Source of the DNA: JAYPAN01 sp049597955
GTDB lineage: Bacteria; Pseudomonadota; Alphaproteobacteria; RS24
DNA length: 64,000 nucleotides
Reading direction: 5' to 3'
Assembly (NCBI GenBank): GCA_049597955.1
Contig: JBMYND010000002.1
Location: forward strand, 1 to 64,000
Part shown: positions 44,358 through 53,236 of the stretch, one piece after another
Layout: each line of letters begins with the position of its first letter
Numbering within the stretch: position 1 is the stretch's first letter
Made by a program: the position numbers and the translations under genes
The notes under the pieces: model-generated
Seen by the model: the letters and a program-made list of their open reading frames with translations, nothing else
Told to the model about the DNA's origin: nothing
Database searches by the model: none

Positions 44358-45371
44358 TTAATCGTCTTCGACGATAATCAGATTCTGCTTTTCCAACTCA
44401 TCGACATATTTTTCCATTGTTATCATGCCATATTGCGCGCCGGTCTGCATGACGGTGGCAATTTGGGGTATCTTGTCTTCGCGTATCAGATTGCGAATGG
44501 CCGGCACACAGACCATCACTTCAAACGCACCAATGCGCCCGCCTGATTTGCGTTTCATCAATTGCTGCGTCATCACCATTTGCAAAGATGAGGCGACCAT
44601 GGAGCGCGCTTGGCTTTGCTCTTCGGCGGGAAACACATCAATAATCCGGTTAATGGTTTCCGGTGCGCCGGATGTGTGCAATGTGCCGAAAACAAGATGG
44701 CCGGTTTCGGCTGCTGTCAGCGCCAGCGACACAGTTTCATAATCGCGCATTTCACCGAGCAGGATAATATCCGGGTCTTCGCGCAAAGCGCCTTTCAGGG
44801 CGGAGGCGAAACTCACCGTATCACGCCCCACTTCGCGCTGCGAAATAATGCTTTTCACTTCCGAGTGCACAAATTCGACCGGATCCTCAATGGTGATAAT
44901 ATGCTCAGCCCGCTCGCGATTGATTTTATTTATCATTGATGCCAGCGAGGTTGATTTGCCCGAACCGGTCGGCCCGGTTACCAGAACCAGCCCTTTTTTT
45001 TCACCAAGTATATTGTGAACCGCCTGTGGCAGACCAAGCTGGTCAATATTCGGCACTTCGGTCACAATTGTTCGTAAAATAAGCCCCCAGCCGCGCAGCG
45101 TATGATAGCCATTGGCGCGAAACCGGTTGCCTTTGACCGTCATGGCAAAGTCAATATCTTTGGTGGCGCAGAATTTCTCGTAATTTTCGTCATCCAATTC
45201 ATTGCGAAAAATATCGTCGAGCAATTCATGGGTAATCGGGCAATCGGGCAGGACGACAATATCGCCATTCACCCTTATCGCCAGCGGGCTGCCGGCGCGC
45301 ATGTGAAAATCAGAAATGCGATATTCCTTCGGAAGCTGGTCAACATATTCGTAAATTGGATTGTCAGACAT
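44358..45371 (-). CDS. pilT: Type IV pilus retraction ATPase PilT
   Basis: A 337-residue hexameric ATPase that depolymerises pili. VTGPTGSGKSTSLASMI is Walker A, IILLGEMRDYETVSLAL Walker B, GHLVFGTLHTSGAPETINRIID the His box, and AIRNLIREDKIPQI the PilT-specific AIRNLIRE motif needed for retraction. PilB zinc cysteines are absent. The start MSDNPIYEY gives the usual PilT length. It is convergent with the ligase gene (5 bp between stops) and divergent from pilD. Confidence 0.93.
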   Translation of the reverse strand: MSDNPIYEYVDQLPKEYRISDFHMRAGSPLAIRVNGDIVVLPDCPITHELLDDIFRNELDDENYEKFCATKDIDFAMTVKGNRFRANGYHTLRGWGLILRTIVTEVPNIDQLGLPQAVHNILGEKKGLVLVTGPTGSGKSTSLASMINKINRERAEHIITIEDPVEFVHSEVKSIISQREVGRDTVSFASALKGALREDPDIILLGEMRDYETVSLALTAAETGHLVFGTLHTSGAPETINRIIDVFPAEEQSQARSMVASSLQMVMTQQLMKRKSGGRIGAFEVMVCVPAIRNLIREDKIPQIATVMQTGAQYGMITMEKYVDELEKQNLIIVEDD

Positions 45372-45496
45372 TGAATAATCGCCGCTACCGGTTACAAAAG
45401 ACGCTACGACACCTATACTGTGGTGTTTTGTTATGCCAAACAAGGCGTCACTTGTGAATATGTTTATTTGGGCCGGGTTGAGGAGCGGGAAGCAGT

Positions 45497-46309
45497 ATGG
45501 CGGATTTGGCCGTTAACGGCGTGGCGTTTTATTTTCTGGTCGGTGTTTTCGGGCTGTGTTTGGGCAGTTTTGTCAATGTTGCCGCCTTGCGCTCGCTGGA
45601 TGGGCGCGACTGGATTGCTGCCCCGTCAAGCTGTTTTGCCTGCCAACGTCGCCTTGGCTGGACGGAAAACATGCCGATTTACGGCTTTTTGCGTCGCGGT
45701 GGCAAATGCGCTTGCGGGGAACGCGATTTGCCGCGCCGCTATGTGCTGGTGGAATTGGCAATGGCGGCGGCCTTGCTGGCGGTTTTTGCGCGGATTGACA
45801 TTATGTCTGCGCTGTCATTTGTGCCATTTGTGCTGTTGCTGGGCGTTATTTTTCTGACCGATATGGAGGCGTTTATCATTCCCGATTGGGCCAGTTTGGG
45901 CGGGCTGGCTTTGGGGCTTGCGCTGGCCGCATTGGGCGCGCCGGGTGTGCCGGAATTGGCCGATGCGGCGCTCGGCGCTGCCGGTGGATTTTTGCTGATA
46001 TATGGCATAAATGCCCTGTATCGGGCATGGCGCGGCCATGACGGTATGGGCTTTGGTGATGTCAAACTGATGGCCATGTTCGGCGCTTGGCTGGGGGCGG
46101 GCGCGCTGTTGCCGATATTATTTGCCGCCAGTTTCAGCGGTGCTGTTTTTGGCATTTTCATGCTGTTGTCGGCGCGTTTCAAGGCTGACGCAGACGCCCC
46201 TGACGCGGCCAGTGCCATGCTGCCCTTTGGCTGTTTTCTGGTGCCAATGGCATTTTTATGGCTGCTTTTTGCGCCACAAATGCGGGCGCTTTTATCCGTT
46301 GCGGGCTGA
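45497..46309 (+). CDS. pilD: Prepilin peptidase/methyltransferase PilD
   Basis: A 270-residue polytopic aspartic protease. The N-terminal GSFVNVAALR replaces the usual GSFLNVVIYR, SCFACQRRLGW and KCACGERDLPRRY hold four zinc-site cysteines, and the two catalytic aspartates sit in FLTDMEAFIIPD and GMGFGDVKLMAMFGAWLG. It cleaves prepilin leaders and N-methylates the new end at the inner membrane, serving the major and minor pilins in this window. It is transcribed divergently from pilT. Confidence 0.95.
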   Translation: MADLAVNGVAFYFLVGVFGLCLGSFVNVAALRSLDGRDWIAAPSSCFACQRRLGWTENMPIYGFLRRGGKCACGERDLPRRYVLVELAMAAALLAVFARIDIMSALSFVPFVLLLGVIFLTDMEAFIIPDWASLGGLALGLALAALGAPGVPELADAALGAAGGFLLIYGINALYRAWRGHDGMGFGDVKLMAMFGAWLGAGALLPILFAASFSGAVFGIFMLLSARFKADADAPDAASAMLPFGCFLVPMAFLWLLFAPQMRALLSVAG

Positions 46310-46378
46310 GCGCGCATTTGTCGCCGTTTCGGCCATGTTTCGGTCTTTTCGGGCATTTATTGAGGACAGCAATAAGTG

Positions 46379-46439
46379 GCACTCTTGTGACACTAATCCA
46401 CCGATTTCGCACTAATTGTGACTGAATCGCTTGTATAAT
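46379..46439 (+). promoter_or_regulatory. Direct repeats and -10-like box before the PopZ-like gene
   Basis: GCACTCTTGTGAC (46379-46391) and GCACTAATTGTGAC (46409-46422) repeat at 30 bp, three helical turns, followed by a perfect TATAAT at 46434-46439. No good -35 box is visible at 16-18 bp, so an activator bound at the repeats is possible. The start codon lies about 48 bp downstream. Confidence 0.4.
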
Positions 46440-46486
46440 CATGCAGACCAAGAGATTCGCAAATGGGCGGAAAATGAGGTGGTATA

Positions 46487-46885
46487 ATGTCGGCACTGCG
46501 CACACAGGATGATTACAAACGCGCCATTCGCGATTTGCTGAAGGAAGCGGAAGCCAGTCTTGAAAAGGATTTGACCGAGCGCGACGCGGCGCATGATGCG
46601 TCAATGTCCGACAAGGATGTCGCCAGCTATATGCAGGGGCTTGACCTGGCAATATCGGAGGAAGCCACTCTGGCCTTGCGGGCTGAGTTTTTGCGCTTTT
46701 CCAGCGTGTTTGACACCAGCCGGTCGCGCGACACGATTCGCCGCGCCGTGGCCGATGTGACCAAGCCGCTGATTGAGGAATGGATTAACCGGCACATGGC
46801 CGATATTGCGCGCGAGGTGATTACCGAGGCGATTGGCAAAATTGCCCATGTGCGACCGACAGGTAATTTGCAGCGACCGAAATAG
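46487..46885 (+). CDS. Small PopZ-like (DUF2497-type C-terminus) protein
   Basis: A 132-residue cytoplasmic protein. Residues 1-50 are charged and helical; the C-terminal part, TKPLIEEWINRHMADIAREVITEAIGKI (about 92-120), resembles the conserved helices of the polar organiser PopZ, where a PL-x-x-WL-x-x-x-L pattern mediates oligomerisation. The rest has no clear match and lacks a long Pro-rich linker. It lies between pilD and the secretin gene, so a role in placing pili at a pole is an inference. A true PopZ gene elsewhere in the genome cannot be excluded. Confidence 0.55.
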   Translation: MSALRTQDDYKRAIRDLLKEAEASLEKDLTERDAAHDASMSDKDVASYMQGLDLAISEEATLALRAEFLRFSSVFDTSRSRDTIRRAVADVTKPLIEEWINRHMADIAREVITEAIGKIAHVRPTGNLQRPK

Positions 46886-46953
46886 CTGCTGAGATGCGCC
46901 GCGACGCGGCGGTGGGTAAGAGTAATGGCCGGGCGACCGGCACGGAGTAGAGT

Positions 46954-49900
46954 GTGGCAGGACAGGGTTCCAAAATTGCACGTCTGACCCGCATGGGGCT
47001 GGTTTGTGTGCTGTGCTTTGAGAGCTTTGCTTGCGGGGCCAGGCCGGGGCGTGATTTATCCATGCAGGGCGCGTTTGGCAAATTTGACGAGCGCCGCGCC
47101 GCCACCCGCGCCAAACAGGCTGAAATGAGCCTTGGAAGCAATGCCATTGATTTGAAGCCCTTGCCGCAAAGGCGCGAATTATTGCAGGTGCGTGTGCCAA
47201 GCGGCATGGTGCTGGATGATATTGTCGATGGTGTGGTCGCCGCTTCAATCAGTGGCATGGTCGCTGAAACGCCGGTGGCCGAGCCGGTCGCCGCCAGCCC
47301 TTCCGCGCCAAAGGCCCCCGCCAGTGCCGCCGATGTGAAACGCATTGACAGCCAGCTACAGGGCTTGCAGGCGCGCATTGCCTCGCGCCAACGCGATTTG
47401 CGCGCCAAACAGGCCGATTATGATGTTGAAAAACTGGCGCTTGACCAGATGGATATGCGCCATGCCAAAGCGCGGCGCTTGCTGTTGCAAAGTTTCAAAA
47501 TCGCCAATGAAAAATTATTGCAAACCAATTTGGCGCAATTGGCGCAGCAATATGATGAAACCCAACCGCAGACTGTATTGGGCCTGACAGAGGGGCAAAG
47601 CATGGGCGCGCTGGCGCTGTTTGGCCGCAATGAATTGGCCAGTGCTGATGAGTTTGTCGATTTGCGCAAAAGCTTTTTGTTTGTCGGGGCCGATATTGGC
47701 ACCGGCATTTCGCTGGGCCGAATGGATGATTTGGCCAAGGAAGTCGGTTCACGTGATTTAAGTGTCAATCTGGCGGGCTTGCGTTTGGCGACGGCGCTGA
47801 AATCGCTGGCGCGCAGCATTGATATGCCGATTTATCTCTCGCCCGGTGTGGAAGCCGCGCCGCAAAAAGTGCGGCTTGAAATCAGCAAGGCCGATGCGCT
47901 GGATATTTTCGATATTCTTATCGACAATTACGGGCTGGCCATGGCCTATGACCGTAAAATGGGCATTGCCCGTTTTTACACGCGCGAGGAGTTTAACGTC
48001 CGGGTCGATTCCGCCCTGCAATTGGCCGAAGCTCATAACCAGCGCGCCGCCAATTATCGCACTATAAATGCGCTGGAAAATGATGAAGCGGCCATTCGCC
48101 AGATTTATCGCGCCTATTTCCAAAACCCCAATGATGAAGGCCGCGCCTTGTCGCTGACCAATGATGCGCTGGTGGAGGAAGATTATTCGCCGCTTGTTTC
48201 GGCCGCCATTATTGCTTTCAAAGAGGCGGCGCTGGCCAATGAGCGCGAGCTTGACAAGCTGGATGCGGATAATGGCGCCGAGCGCCAGCAACAAGCATTG
48301 AAAACGCAAAGCGCCAAGTTTTTGCTTGATGACACAGTGCATGCGCTGGCTGATTTGATAAATGAAAAAACCGAAAAGCAGGCGGCCCGGGCTGAGGCGC
48401 AGCGCGAGGTGGAGCTGGCCGAATTGGCGCCGCAACCGGTCGATGCGACAGGTGCGCCGGCACCGGCAATTGCCGCGACGCCGAGCCCGGCACCGGTGCA
48501 ACGCTTTTTGGCCGGGCCGGATGTTGATATTTTGCGGGGCCGCGTCATTCAAGATGCCAATTTGAAAACCACTGAGCCGATTTATACAGAAAAATTCACT
48601 GTCTATAACAGCGAAGGCGCCAATACTTGTGGCGGGGAGGGCGGTGACCGCACCTCTGCCATTAAGGAAGAGCTGGAAAATTACTTCACCCAGCTTTATC
48701 CCGATGAATTGCTGAAAGCGGAATCGGATGCAGAAAGCGCCGAGCAACAGCGCAAGGCAGCGCGCCAACAGCGCCAATTGGCCAGTGCTGACGGGCTGAC
48801 CGATATTGCCGATGATGCCGGTGACCCGCTGCTGGCCGGTAACCGGGCAGAAGCGGAAAACGCCAATGGGCCGGAAGCCGCCGCTGCCGAACAGCAAGCT
48901 GCAGAAACGCAGGCGCAGCCAAACAGTGGCAATAGTGGTGGCACTGGCAATAGTGGTGACAATGGTAACAGCGGCGACAGCACCGCCAGCCAGACCGATA
49001 ATGCGTTTCGCAATTCCAATTTCCGCCGCCCGAAAATCACCTCGGTTGCCGATACGGTAATTGTTACCGGCTTTCGCCATGATGTTGAACTGGCCAATTC
49101 GCTGATTGAAAATCTTGACCAGCCCGACAAGCAGGTTCTCGTCGAAGTGTTTATGGTCAATGTGGTGAAAAACTGGCAGCGGCAATTACAGGGGCGTTTG
49201 CAAAATGCGTTGCGCATTGCCTCGAAAACAGATGCGGATATTGCCGCCTTGCCCGGCTCTATCACCTCTGCCTATCCCGATATTGTTGAAGTGCGCAATC
49301 AGGGCTTGATTGGTGTGCGCGGAGCTTTGAATTTTGCCAATCGCGCCGCCAGCACCAATAATTTTACCCTCAATAATTTCCGGCTGGGCCTGGCTTGGAC
49401 GATTGATTTCATGGAGCAAAATTCGCTGGGCCGCAAAGTCTCCAGCCCGACCATTTTGGCATTGGATGGCTGTGCGGCTGAAATTGTCAAAAGCGAGACG
49501 CGCTATTTGCCGGTGACAACAACATCGGCACCGGTGGTTACACCGGGCGGGCAGACCATCCCCGGTGAGGTGACGGTCAATTATGAGCCGCGCTCTGCCG
49601 AATTGAAATTGCAGGTGACGCCGACCATCAACCCGTTAAATGACCATGTGCGGTTGAAAGTGCTGTTCAATGATGACTTCTTTGTCTCGGCAGATGCCAA
49701 TTCCGACAAAATTCAAAGCACGATAAATACTGAATTTATTTCCGCGCCCGGCGATGTGATTGTGCTGGCCGGCCTTTACACGGAAGATAATTCCAAATCG
49801 CGCAACAGCCTGCCCGGCATGACCGAAGTGCCGCTTTTGTCAACCTTGCTGGGGACGAGTTCCGACCAGCTCAACACTCAGGAAATGGTGATTTTCCTGG

Positions 49901-49983
49901 CCCCTGAAGTGATAACCCCGGAGACCGGTAAGCGGCCCGTCAATTCGGCACAATATTATGGCGCAACAACCGGCAGAAATTAA
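46954..49983 (+). CDS. Type IV pilus secretin (PilQ/MshL-like) with coiled-coil arm
   Basis: A 1009-residue outer-membrane secretin. A hydrophobic N-terminus ends in SFAC, a possible lipobox at Cys27. A coiled coil occupies about 125-200, an STN-like N0 domain about 255-350 (LRLATALKSLARSIDMPIYL), further helical and Glu/Gln-rich stretches about 380-500 and 590-650, a Gly/Asn/Ser linker near 660-690, an N1 domain (VADTVIVTGFRHDVELANSL) and the secretin barrel from about 730 with VSSPTILALDGCAAEI and SLPGMTEVPLLSTLLGT. The start is GTG at 46954 after GGAG. PilQ proteins are usually 600-800 residues. Confidence 0.85.
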   Translation: MAGQGSKIARLTRMGLVCVLCFESFACGARPGRDLSMQGAFGKFDERRAATRAKQAEMSLGSNAIDLKPLPQRRELLQVRVPSGMVLDDIVDGVVAASISGMVAETPVAEPVAASPSAPKAPASAADVKRIDSQLQGLQARIASRQRDLRAKQADYDVEKLALDQMDMRHAKARRLLLQSFKIANEKLLQTNLAQLAQQYDETQPQTVLGLTEGQSMGALALFGRNELASADEFVDLRKSFLFVGADIGTGISLGRMDDLAKEVGSRDLSVNLAGLRLATALKSLARSIDMPIYLSPGVEAAPQKVRLEISKADALDIFDILIDNYGLAMAYDRKMGIARFYTREEFNVRVDSALQLAEAHNQRAANYRTINALENDEAAIRQIYRAYFQNPNDEGRALSLTNDALVEEDYSPLVSAAIIAFKEAALANERELDKLDADNGAERQQQALKTQSAKFLLDDTVHALADLINEKTEKQAARAEAQREVELAELAPQPVDATGAPAPAIAATPSPAPVQRFLAGPDVDILRGRVIQDANLKTTEPIYTEKFTVYNSEGANTCGGEGGDRTSAIKEELENYFTQLYPDELLKAESDAESAEQQRKAARQQRQLASADGLTDIADDAGDPLLAGNRAEAENANGPEAAAAEQQAAETQAQPNSGNSGGTGNSGDNGNSGDSTASQTDNAFRNSNFRRPKITSVADTVIVTGFRHDVELANSLIENLDQPDKQVLVEVFMVNVVKNWQRQLQGRLQNALRIASKTDADIAALPGSITSAYPDIVEVRNQGLIGVRGALNFANRAASTNNFTLNNFRLGLAWTIDFMEQNSLGRKVSSPTILALDGCAAEIVKSETRYLPVTTTSAPVVTPGGQTIPGEVTVNYEPRSAELKLQVTPTINPLNDHVRLKVLFNDDFFVSADANSDKIQSTINTEFISAPGDVIVLAGLYTEDNSKSRNSLPGMTEVPLLSTLLGTSSDQLNTQEMVIFLAPEVITPETGKRPVNSAQYYGATTGRN

Positions 49984-50392
49984 ACAGCAGCAGGCAGGGT
50001 TTTCCCTTGTCGAGGTGATGGTGGCTTTGGGCATTATCACGGCGGGCATTGTCGGCACGCTGTCGCTGATAAGCGCCAATCGGGCGCTGGTTGAAAATGC
50101 CTGGTCGCAGCGCCGCATGATGATGGTGGCGGACAGTGTGATGGGTGAGATTGCGCTGCGCTATCGGCGCGGCGACGGGCTGACTTCTGTGACCGATTAT
50201 GATTTTGACAATGATGCGGAAAGTTTCGAGTTTGACGCGCTGTTTGCCGATAATGGGCTGGATGCCGATGCCGCCGAATTGTCAATCAATGCCGGCGTAT
50301 CGCCCATTGTCTGGCAGGTCGAATTGCAACTTGTCACCAAGGCCGGGCGGCGGATGACGCGCAATATGAACCTTTATGCGCCGCTTGAATAG
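49958..50392 (+). CDS. Minor prepilin (PilV/GspI-like)
   Basis: A 144-residue prepilin-like protein. The leader MAQQPAEIKQQQAG precedes FSLVEVMVALGIITAGIVGTLSL, the methylated N-terminal helix with Glu at +5. The body is small and acidic with no cysteines. The VEVMVALGI helix and size fit PilV/GspI-type minor pilins that form the tip complex. It starts inside the last 26 bp of the secretin gene, so the two are coupled. Confidence 0.8.
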   Translation: MAQQPAEIKQQQAGFSLVEVMVALGIITAGIVGTLSLISANRALVENAWSQRRMMMVADSVMGEIALRYRRGDGLTSVTDYDFDNDAESFEFDALFADNGLDADAAELSINAGVSPIVWQVELQLVTKAGRRMTRNMNLYAPLE

Positions 50393-50409
50393 GGCGAGCG
50401 GCATGCGGT

Positions 50410-50937
50410 TCAAAATTGGCGCAACCATTCAAAGGTGAAATTTGGTGTGCTGTATGACCAGACCGCCATCATTTGCCGTGCCTTGCCGTCTTCGAAAGCG
50501 CAGCCATAGATAATATAATCGCCGCTCTCTTCGCCGATAAAATAGCGTGTGTCCTTATCGGCTTCGACCATGCGCGAAGAGGCGATATAATCTGCCGGCG
50601 TGTCCACGCGGCTGTCGAGGCACAATATTCTGTCGGCATCGACATTGGCGTCCACGGCGTCGGCGGGCAGGGTGATAGGCCCCGGCGCAAGGCTTTGCAG
50701 GGTTAACCAGCCGCGTTGCAAGGCCGTATCAGCCGCGTGCAGCAAAGTCAGCCCGCTTTGGCGTCGCGCATCATTGAGAACAGCAACATTCAACCGGTCG
50801 CCGACACTCGATACAAGAAGGCTCATCAGCGCGACAAAGCCAAGCGACAGATAAAGCGCAAATCCCCTTTCGCCCGCGCGCGGCTTCAGTGGCGCTGACC
50901 AGTCTTGGGCGTTATTGACAGGCTTTTGATACGCCAT
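50410..50937 (-). CDS. PilX/GspK-like minor pilin
   Basis: A 175-residue protein with a basic N-terminus ending KPRAGERG, then FALYLSLGFVALMSLLVSSV, a prepilin-type helix lacking the +5 glutamate, as in PilX and GspK. Two cysteines (ILCLDSR, IYGCAFED) may pair. It is probably a tip component that caps the minor-pilin complex. It follows a GspJ/PilW-like gene by 1 bp in a minus-strand operon, convergent with the PilV-like gene. Confidence 0.65.
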   Translation of the reverse strand: MAYQKPVNNAQDWSAPLKPRAGERGFALYLSLGFVALMSLLVSSVGDRLNVAVLNDARRQSGLTLLHAADTALQRGWLTLQSLAPGPITLPADAVDANVDADRILCLDSRVDTPADYIASSRMVEADKDTRYFIGEESGDYIIYGCAFEDGKARQMMAVWSYSTPNFTFEWLRQF

Positions 50938-50938
50938 T

Positions 50939-51490
50939 TTATAATCCCTGCAATGCGGTCAATGGCAAACGCTGACGCAATGTCACGGCAGTTGCTTGCT
51001 GGCTGCCGGGGCTGAATTTTTCCAGCTCCAATTTCACATCCAGCGTGCCCGTGGTTTCGCTGGAAAAATTAATATCGTCAATAATCGCCTCGCTAATATC
51101 TTCCCAGAAATTATCATCGCTTGGCGCGGCGCATCCCTGATTGTTGCGCCGCCTTTGTTGCAAGCGTCTGTCATTCAGGCGAAACTCGATTTTGCTGCGA
51201 TTGCTTTCGTCAAGGTCAAAGCAGAATTTCACCCGATTGCCTTCGTCAAGAATTTGGAATGCCTGATTGGCGTTCATCGCGGCAGGCCGTTGGCGCAACC
51301 CGGCCAAGGCTGCCCAAGGCCGGATAATGTCGATAATGTCACCGCCGCCAACCAGCATTTGGGTTTGCGTGTTCATGCGTTCTGATTGGGCGTTCAGATT
51401 ATTCATCACCACAATCATGCTGCCCGCCACAAGGCTCAATATGGCCAGTGTGGTGAGCAGTTCAACAAGGCTGAAACCATTTTTCTGCAT
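50939..51490 (-). CDS. PilW/GspJ-like minor prepilin
   Basis: A 183-residue prepilin: leader MQKNG, then FSLVELLTTLAILSLVAGSMIVVMNNL with the +5 Glu. The body includes FCFDLDESNRSKIEFRL and DISEAIIDDINFSSE, similar in length and layout to PilW/GspJ minor pilins. Two cysteines (VKFCFD, QGCAAP). It lies 7 bp after the acidic membrane protein gene and 1 bp before the PilX-like gene, forming a small operon whose products are probably processed by PilD. Confidence 0.8.
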   Translation of the reverse strand: MQKNGFSLVELLTTLAILSLVAGSMIVVMNNLNAQSERMNTQTQMLVGGGDIIDIIRPWAALAGLRQRPAAMNANQAFQILDEGNRVKFCFDLDESNRSKIEFRLNDRRLQQRRRNNQGCAAPSDDNFWEDISEAIIDDINFSSETTGTLDVKLELEKFSPGSQQATAVTLRQRLPLTALQGL

Positions 51491-51497
51491 TTGTCAG

Positions 51498-52289
51498 TCA
51501 CAGCGTTTGGGCGAATTCGCGCGCTTTCAAAACATAGATTTCCGGCGCAATCAATCCGGCTTCATAAAGCTCGCGCAAGGCCAGCATTTTGCGTTCAATA
51601 TCGGCCAAATGCGCCATATTGGCGGCATCTTCCATTTCCTTGACCGTATCCGCCGTGGCCGCCACCGCTTGCTTGTCGGTTTTGGCATTTGCCGGCTCTG
51701 GCGCCATGACCTGCTCAAGCGGGTCGATTGTCGCTTTATTGTCATCATTGCCGCGATTGCGGTGCAGCCATGATGCGCTGAAAAAGCCCTGTTTTTTCGG
51801 CTCCGGCGCATCGCCCAAGCGCGGTATGGAAATCTCATCCATATCATCAAATTGCCCATGCGCCTCATCGTCAAAATCGGGCATGATGGATGACATGAGC
51901 GCATCTTCCCTATCTTGGTGTTCCGCCATTTCTTCGGTCGCGCCATGCCCGGCCTTTATTTCAAAAGCGGCAATATCATCGTCCATATCGGGCAATGGTG
52001 CATCAATATCATCATCAATAATCACTGTCTCATTGTCGCTTGCGCCCATGCTTGGCATGTCAATTTTTTCGCCCAGACCGGCCAGCTCATTGCGCATATC
52101 TTCGTCAAATGGACGCGACACAGCATCGGCATCGGAAATATCCATCGCATTTGCGGCGCGGCTTTTCTTTATTTTCCGGAAGACAAAAACACCGATAAGC
52201 AGCAGAACAATGGCCGAGCCCGCCCCGCCAAGGATGAGGGCATTTTCCTGCAAAATGCGCAGCAGCACTCTGACGAACATGCTGTCCAT
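51498..52289 (-). CDS. Single-pass membrane protein with acidic cytoplasmic region
   Basis: A 263-residue protein of unknown function. One membrane helix lies at about 20-37 (LGGAGSAIVLLLIGVFVF), followed by basic RKIKKSR and a long acidic, Met- and Asp-rich stretch (about 50-160). The C-terminus, RKMLALRELYEAGLIAPEIY, resembles the SHOCT helix hairpin. A membrane helix plus acidic cytoplasmic tail recalls FimV/TspA pilus-hub proteins, but no LysM or TPR is visible. It is first in the operon with two minor pilins, with AGGTGAC before the ATG. Confidence 0.6.
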   Translation of the reverse strand: MDSMFVRVLLRILQENALILGGAGSAIVLLLIGVFVFRKIKKSRAANAMDISDADAVSRPFDEDMRNELAGLGEKIDMPSMGASDNETVIIDDDIDAPLPDMDDDIAAFEIKAGHGATEEMAEHQDREDALMSSIMPDFDDEAHGQFDDMDEISIPRLGDAPEPKKQGFFSASWLHRNRGNDDNKATIDPLEQVMAPEPANAKTDKQAVAATADTVKEMEDAANMAHLADIERKMLALRELYEAGLIAPEIYVLKAREFAQTL

Positions 52290-52378
52290 GATTAAGTCAC
52301 CTGCTTATCCGGCCAATCGGACACCAATAAAACTGTCAAACATTAGCGTGATTCACCGAGCTTACCAATGTGCCATGC

Positions 52379-53209
52379 CTAAATATCCACGCCGGAAAAA
52401 TCGCGCGTCACAAAGCTTGCGTCAAACATGTCTTTGGCCTGTGCCTCAATGGCGGCAAGCTGGTCATCTGTGCGGCCCGGCTCATGGTGAAAAATACCAA
52501 ACCGGCGCACATTGGCCGCTTGCGCCAGCCGCACCCCTTCTTGCCAGGTCGAATGGCCCCAGCCAATGCGGCTGTCAAACTCATCATCATCATAAGTGCA
52601 GTCATAAACCGCCAAATCAGCATGTTGCATAAAGGCAATCAGGTCAGTATTTGGCGCACCGGCTTGATGCTCGGTATCGGTGGCATAAACGAAATGCCGA
52701 TTATCGGTCGAGACTTTCAGCGCGTGAGCGCCGCCGGGATGCGGTATCGGCAAGGCGCTGATTTGAAATCCGGCGCAATTGACCATGCGCGTCGCATCAT
52801 GGCTGTGAAATGTCACCTCGGCCTGAAAGCTTGAACTGTCAATTGGAAATAGGGGCTGGTTGATATAGCCGGTAACGGCTTTTTCCAATGCATCCGGCGT
52901 GGCGTCAAAACTGTGCAGGCGGACATGATAGCCGGGGACAAAAAGCGGTTTGAAAAAGGGCAGGCCGCAAATATGGTCGGCATGGACATGGGAAAAGAAA
53001 ATATCAATCTCTTGTGGCCCTTCTTCCAGCAAATTGTCGGACAGGCCGACAAGGCCGGAGCCGCCATCGCAAATCACCCGACCCGCGCCATGGCGCACTT
53101 CTACGCAACTTGTATTGCCGCCAAAAATGCGGTGGTCGGGCGAATTGACCGCTATCGAGCCGCGTGTGCCCCAGAAATAGACGCTGATTTTTGTGGTTTC
53201 CTCAGACAT
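52379..53209 (-). CDS. Metallo-beta-lactamase-fold hydrolase
   Basis: A 276-residue soluble MBL-fold protein. FFSHVHADHICGLPFF is the HxHxDH metal motif (residues near 73-80), IPHPGGAHAL and YATDTEHQ the later His and Asp ligands, and FGIFHHEP the final His. The fold and N-terminal WGTRGSIAV match a group of phosphodiesterase-like MBL enzymes often linked to cyclase or kinase genes. It lies 27 bp after a CHASE2 adenylate cyclase, so action on a cyclic nucleotide is possible but unproven. Confidence 0.83.
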   Translation of the reverse strand: MSEETTKISVYFWGTRGSIAVNSPDHRIFGGNTSCVEVRHGAGRVICDGGSGLVGLSDNLLEEGPQEIDIFFSHVHADHICGLPFFKPLFVPGYHVRLHSFDATPDALEKAVTGYINQPLFPIDSSSFQAEVTFHSHDATRMVNCAGFQISALPIPHPGGAHALKVSTDNRHFVYATDTEHQAGAPNTDLIAFMQHADLAVYDCTYDDDEFDSRIGWGHSTWQEGVRLAQAANVRRFGIFHHEPGRTDDQLAAIEAQAKDMFDASFVTRDFSGVDI

Positions 53210-53236
53210 GGTTCCTCTGACACACTATTTTGCCCA

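Noticed and set aside
46897..46911. Short hairpin CGCCGC-GAC-GCGGCG before the secretin start
   Set aside because: A 6-bp stem without a T-run in GC-rich sequence; no evidence of a regulatory role.
47758..49185. Long minus-strand open frame of 475 codons
   Set aside because: It is antisense to the secretin gene and shows the skewed composition of an antisense frame.
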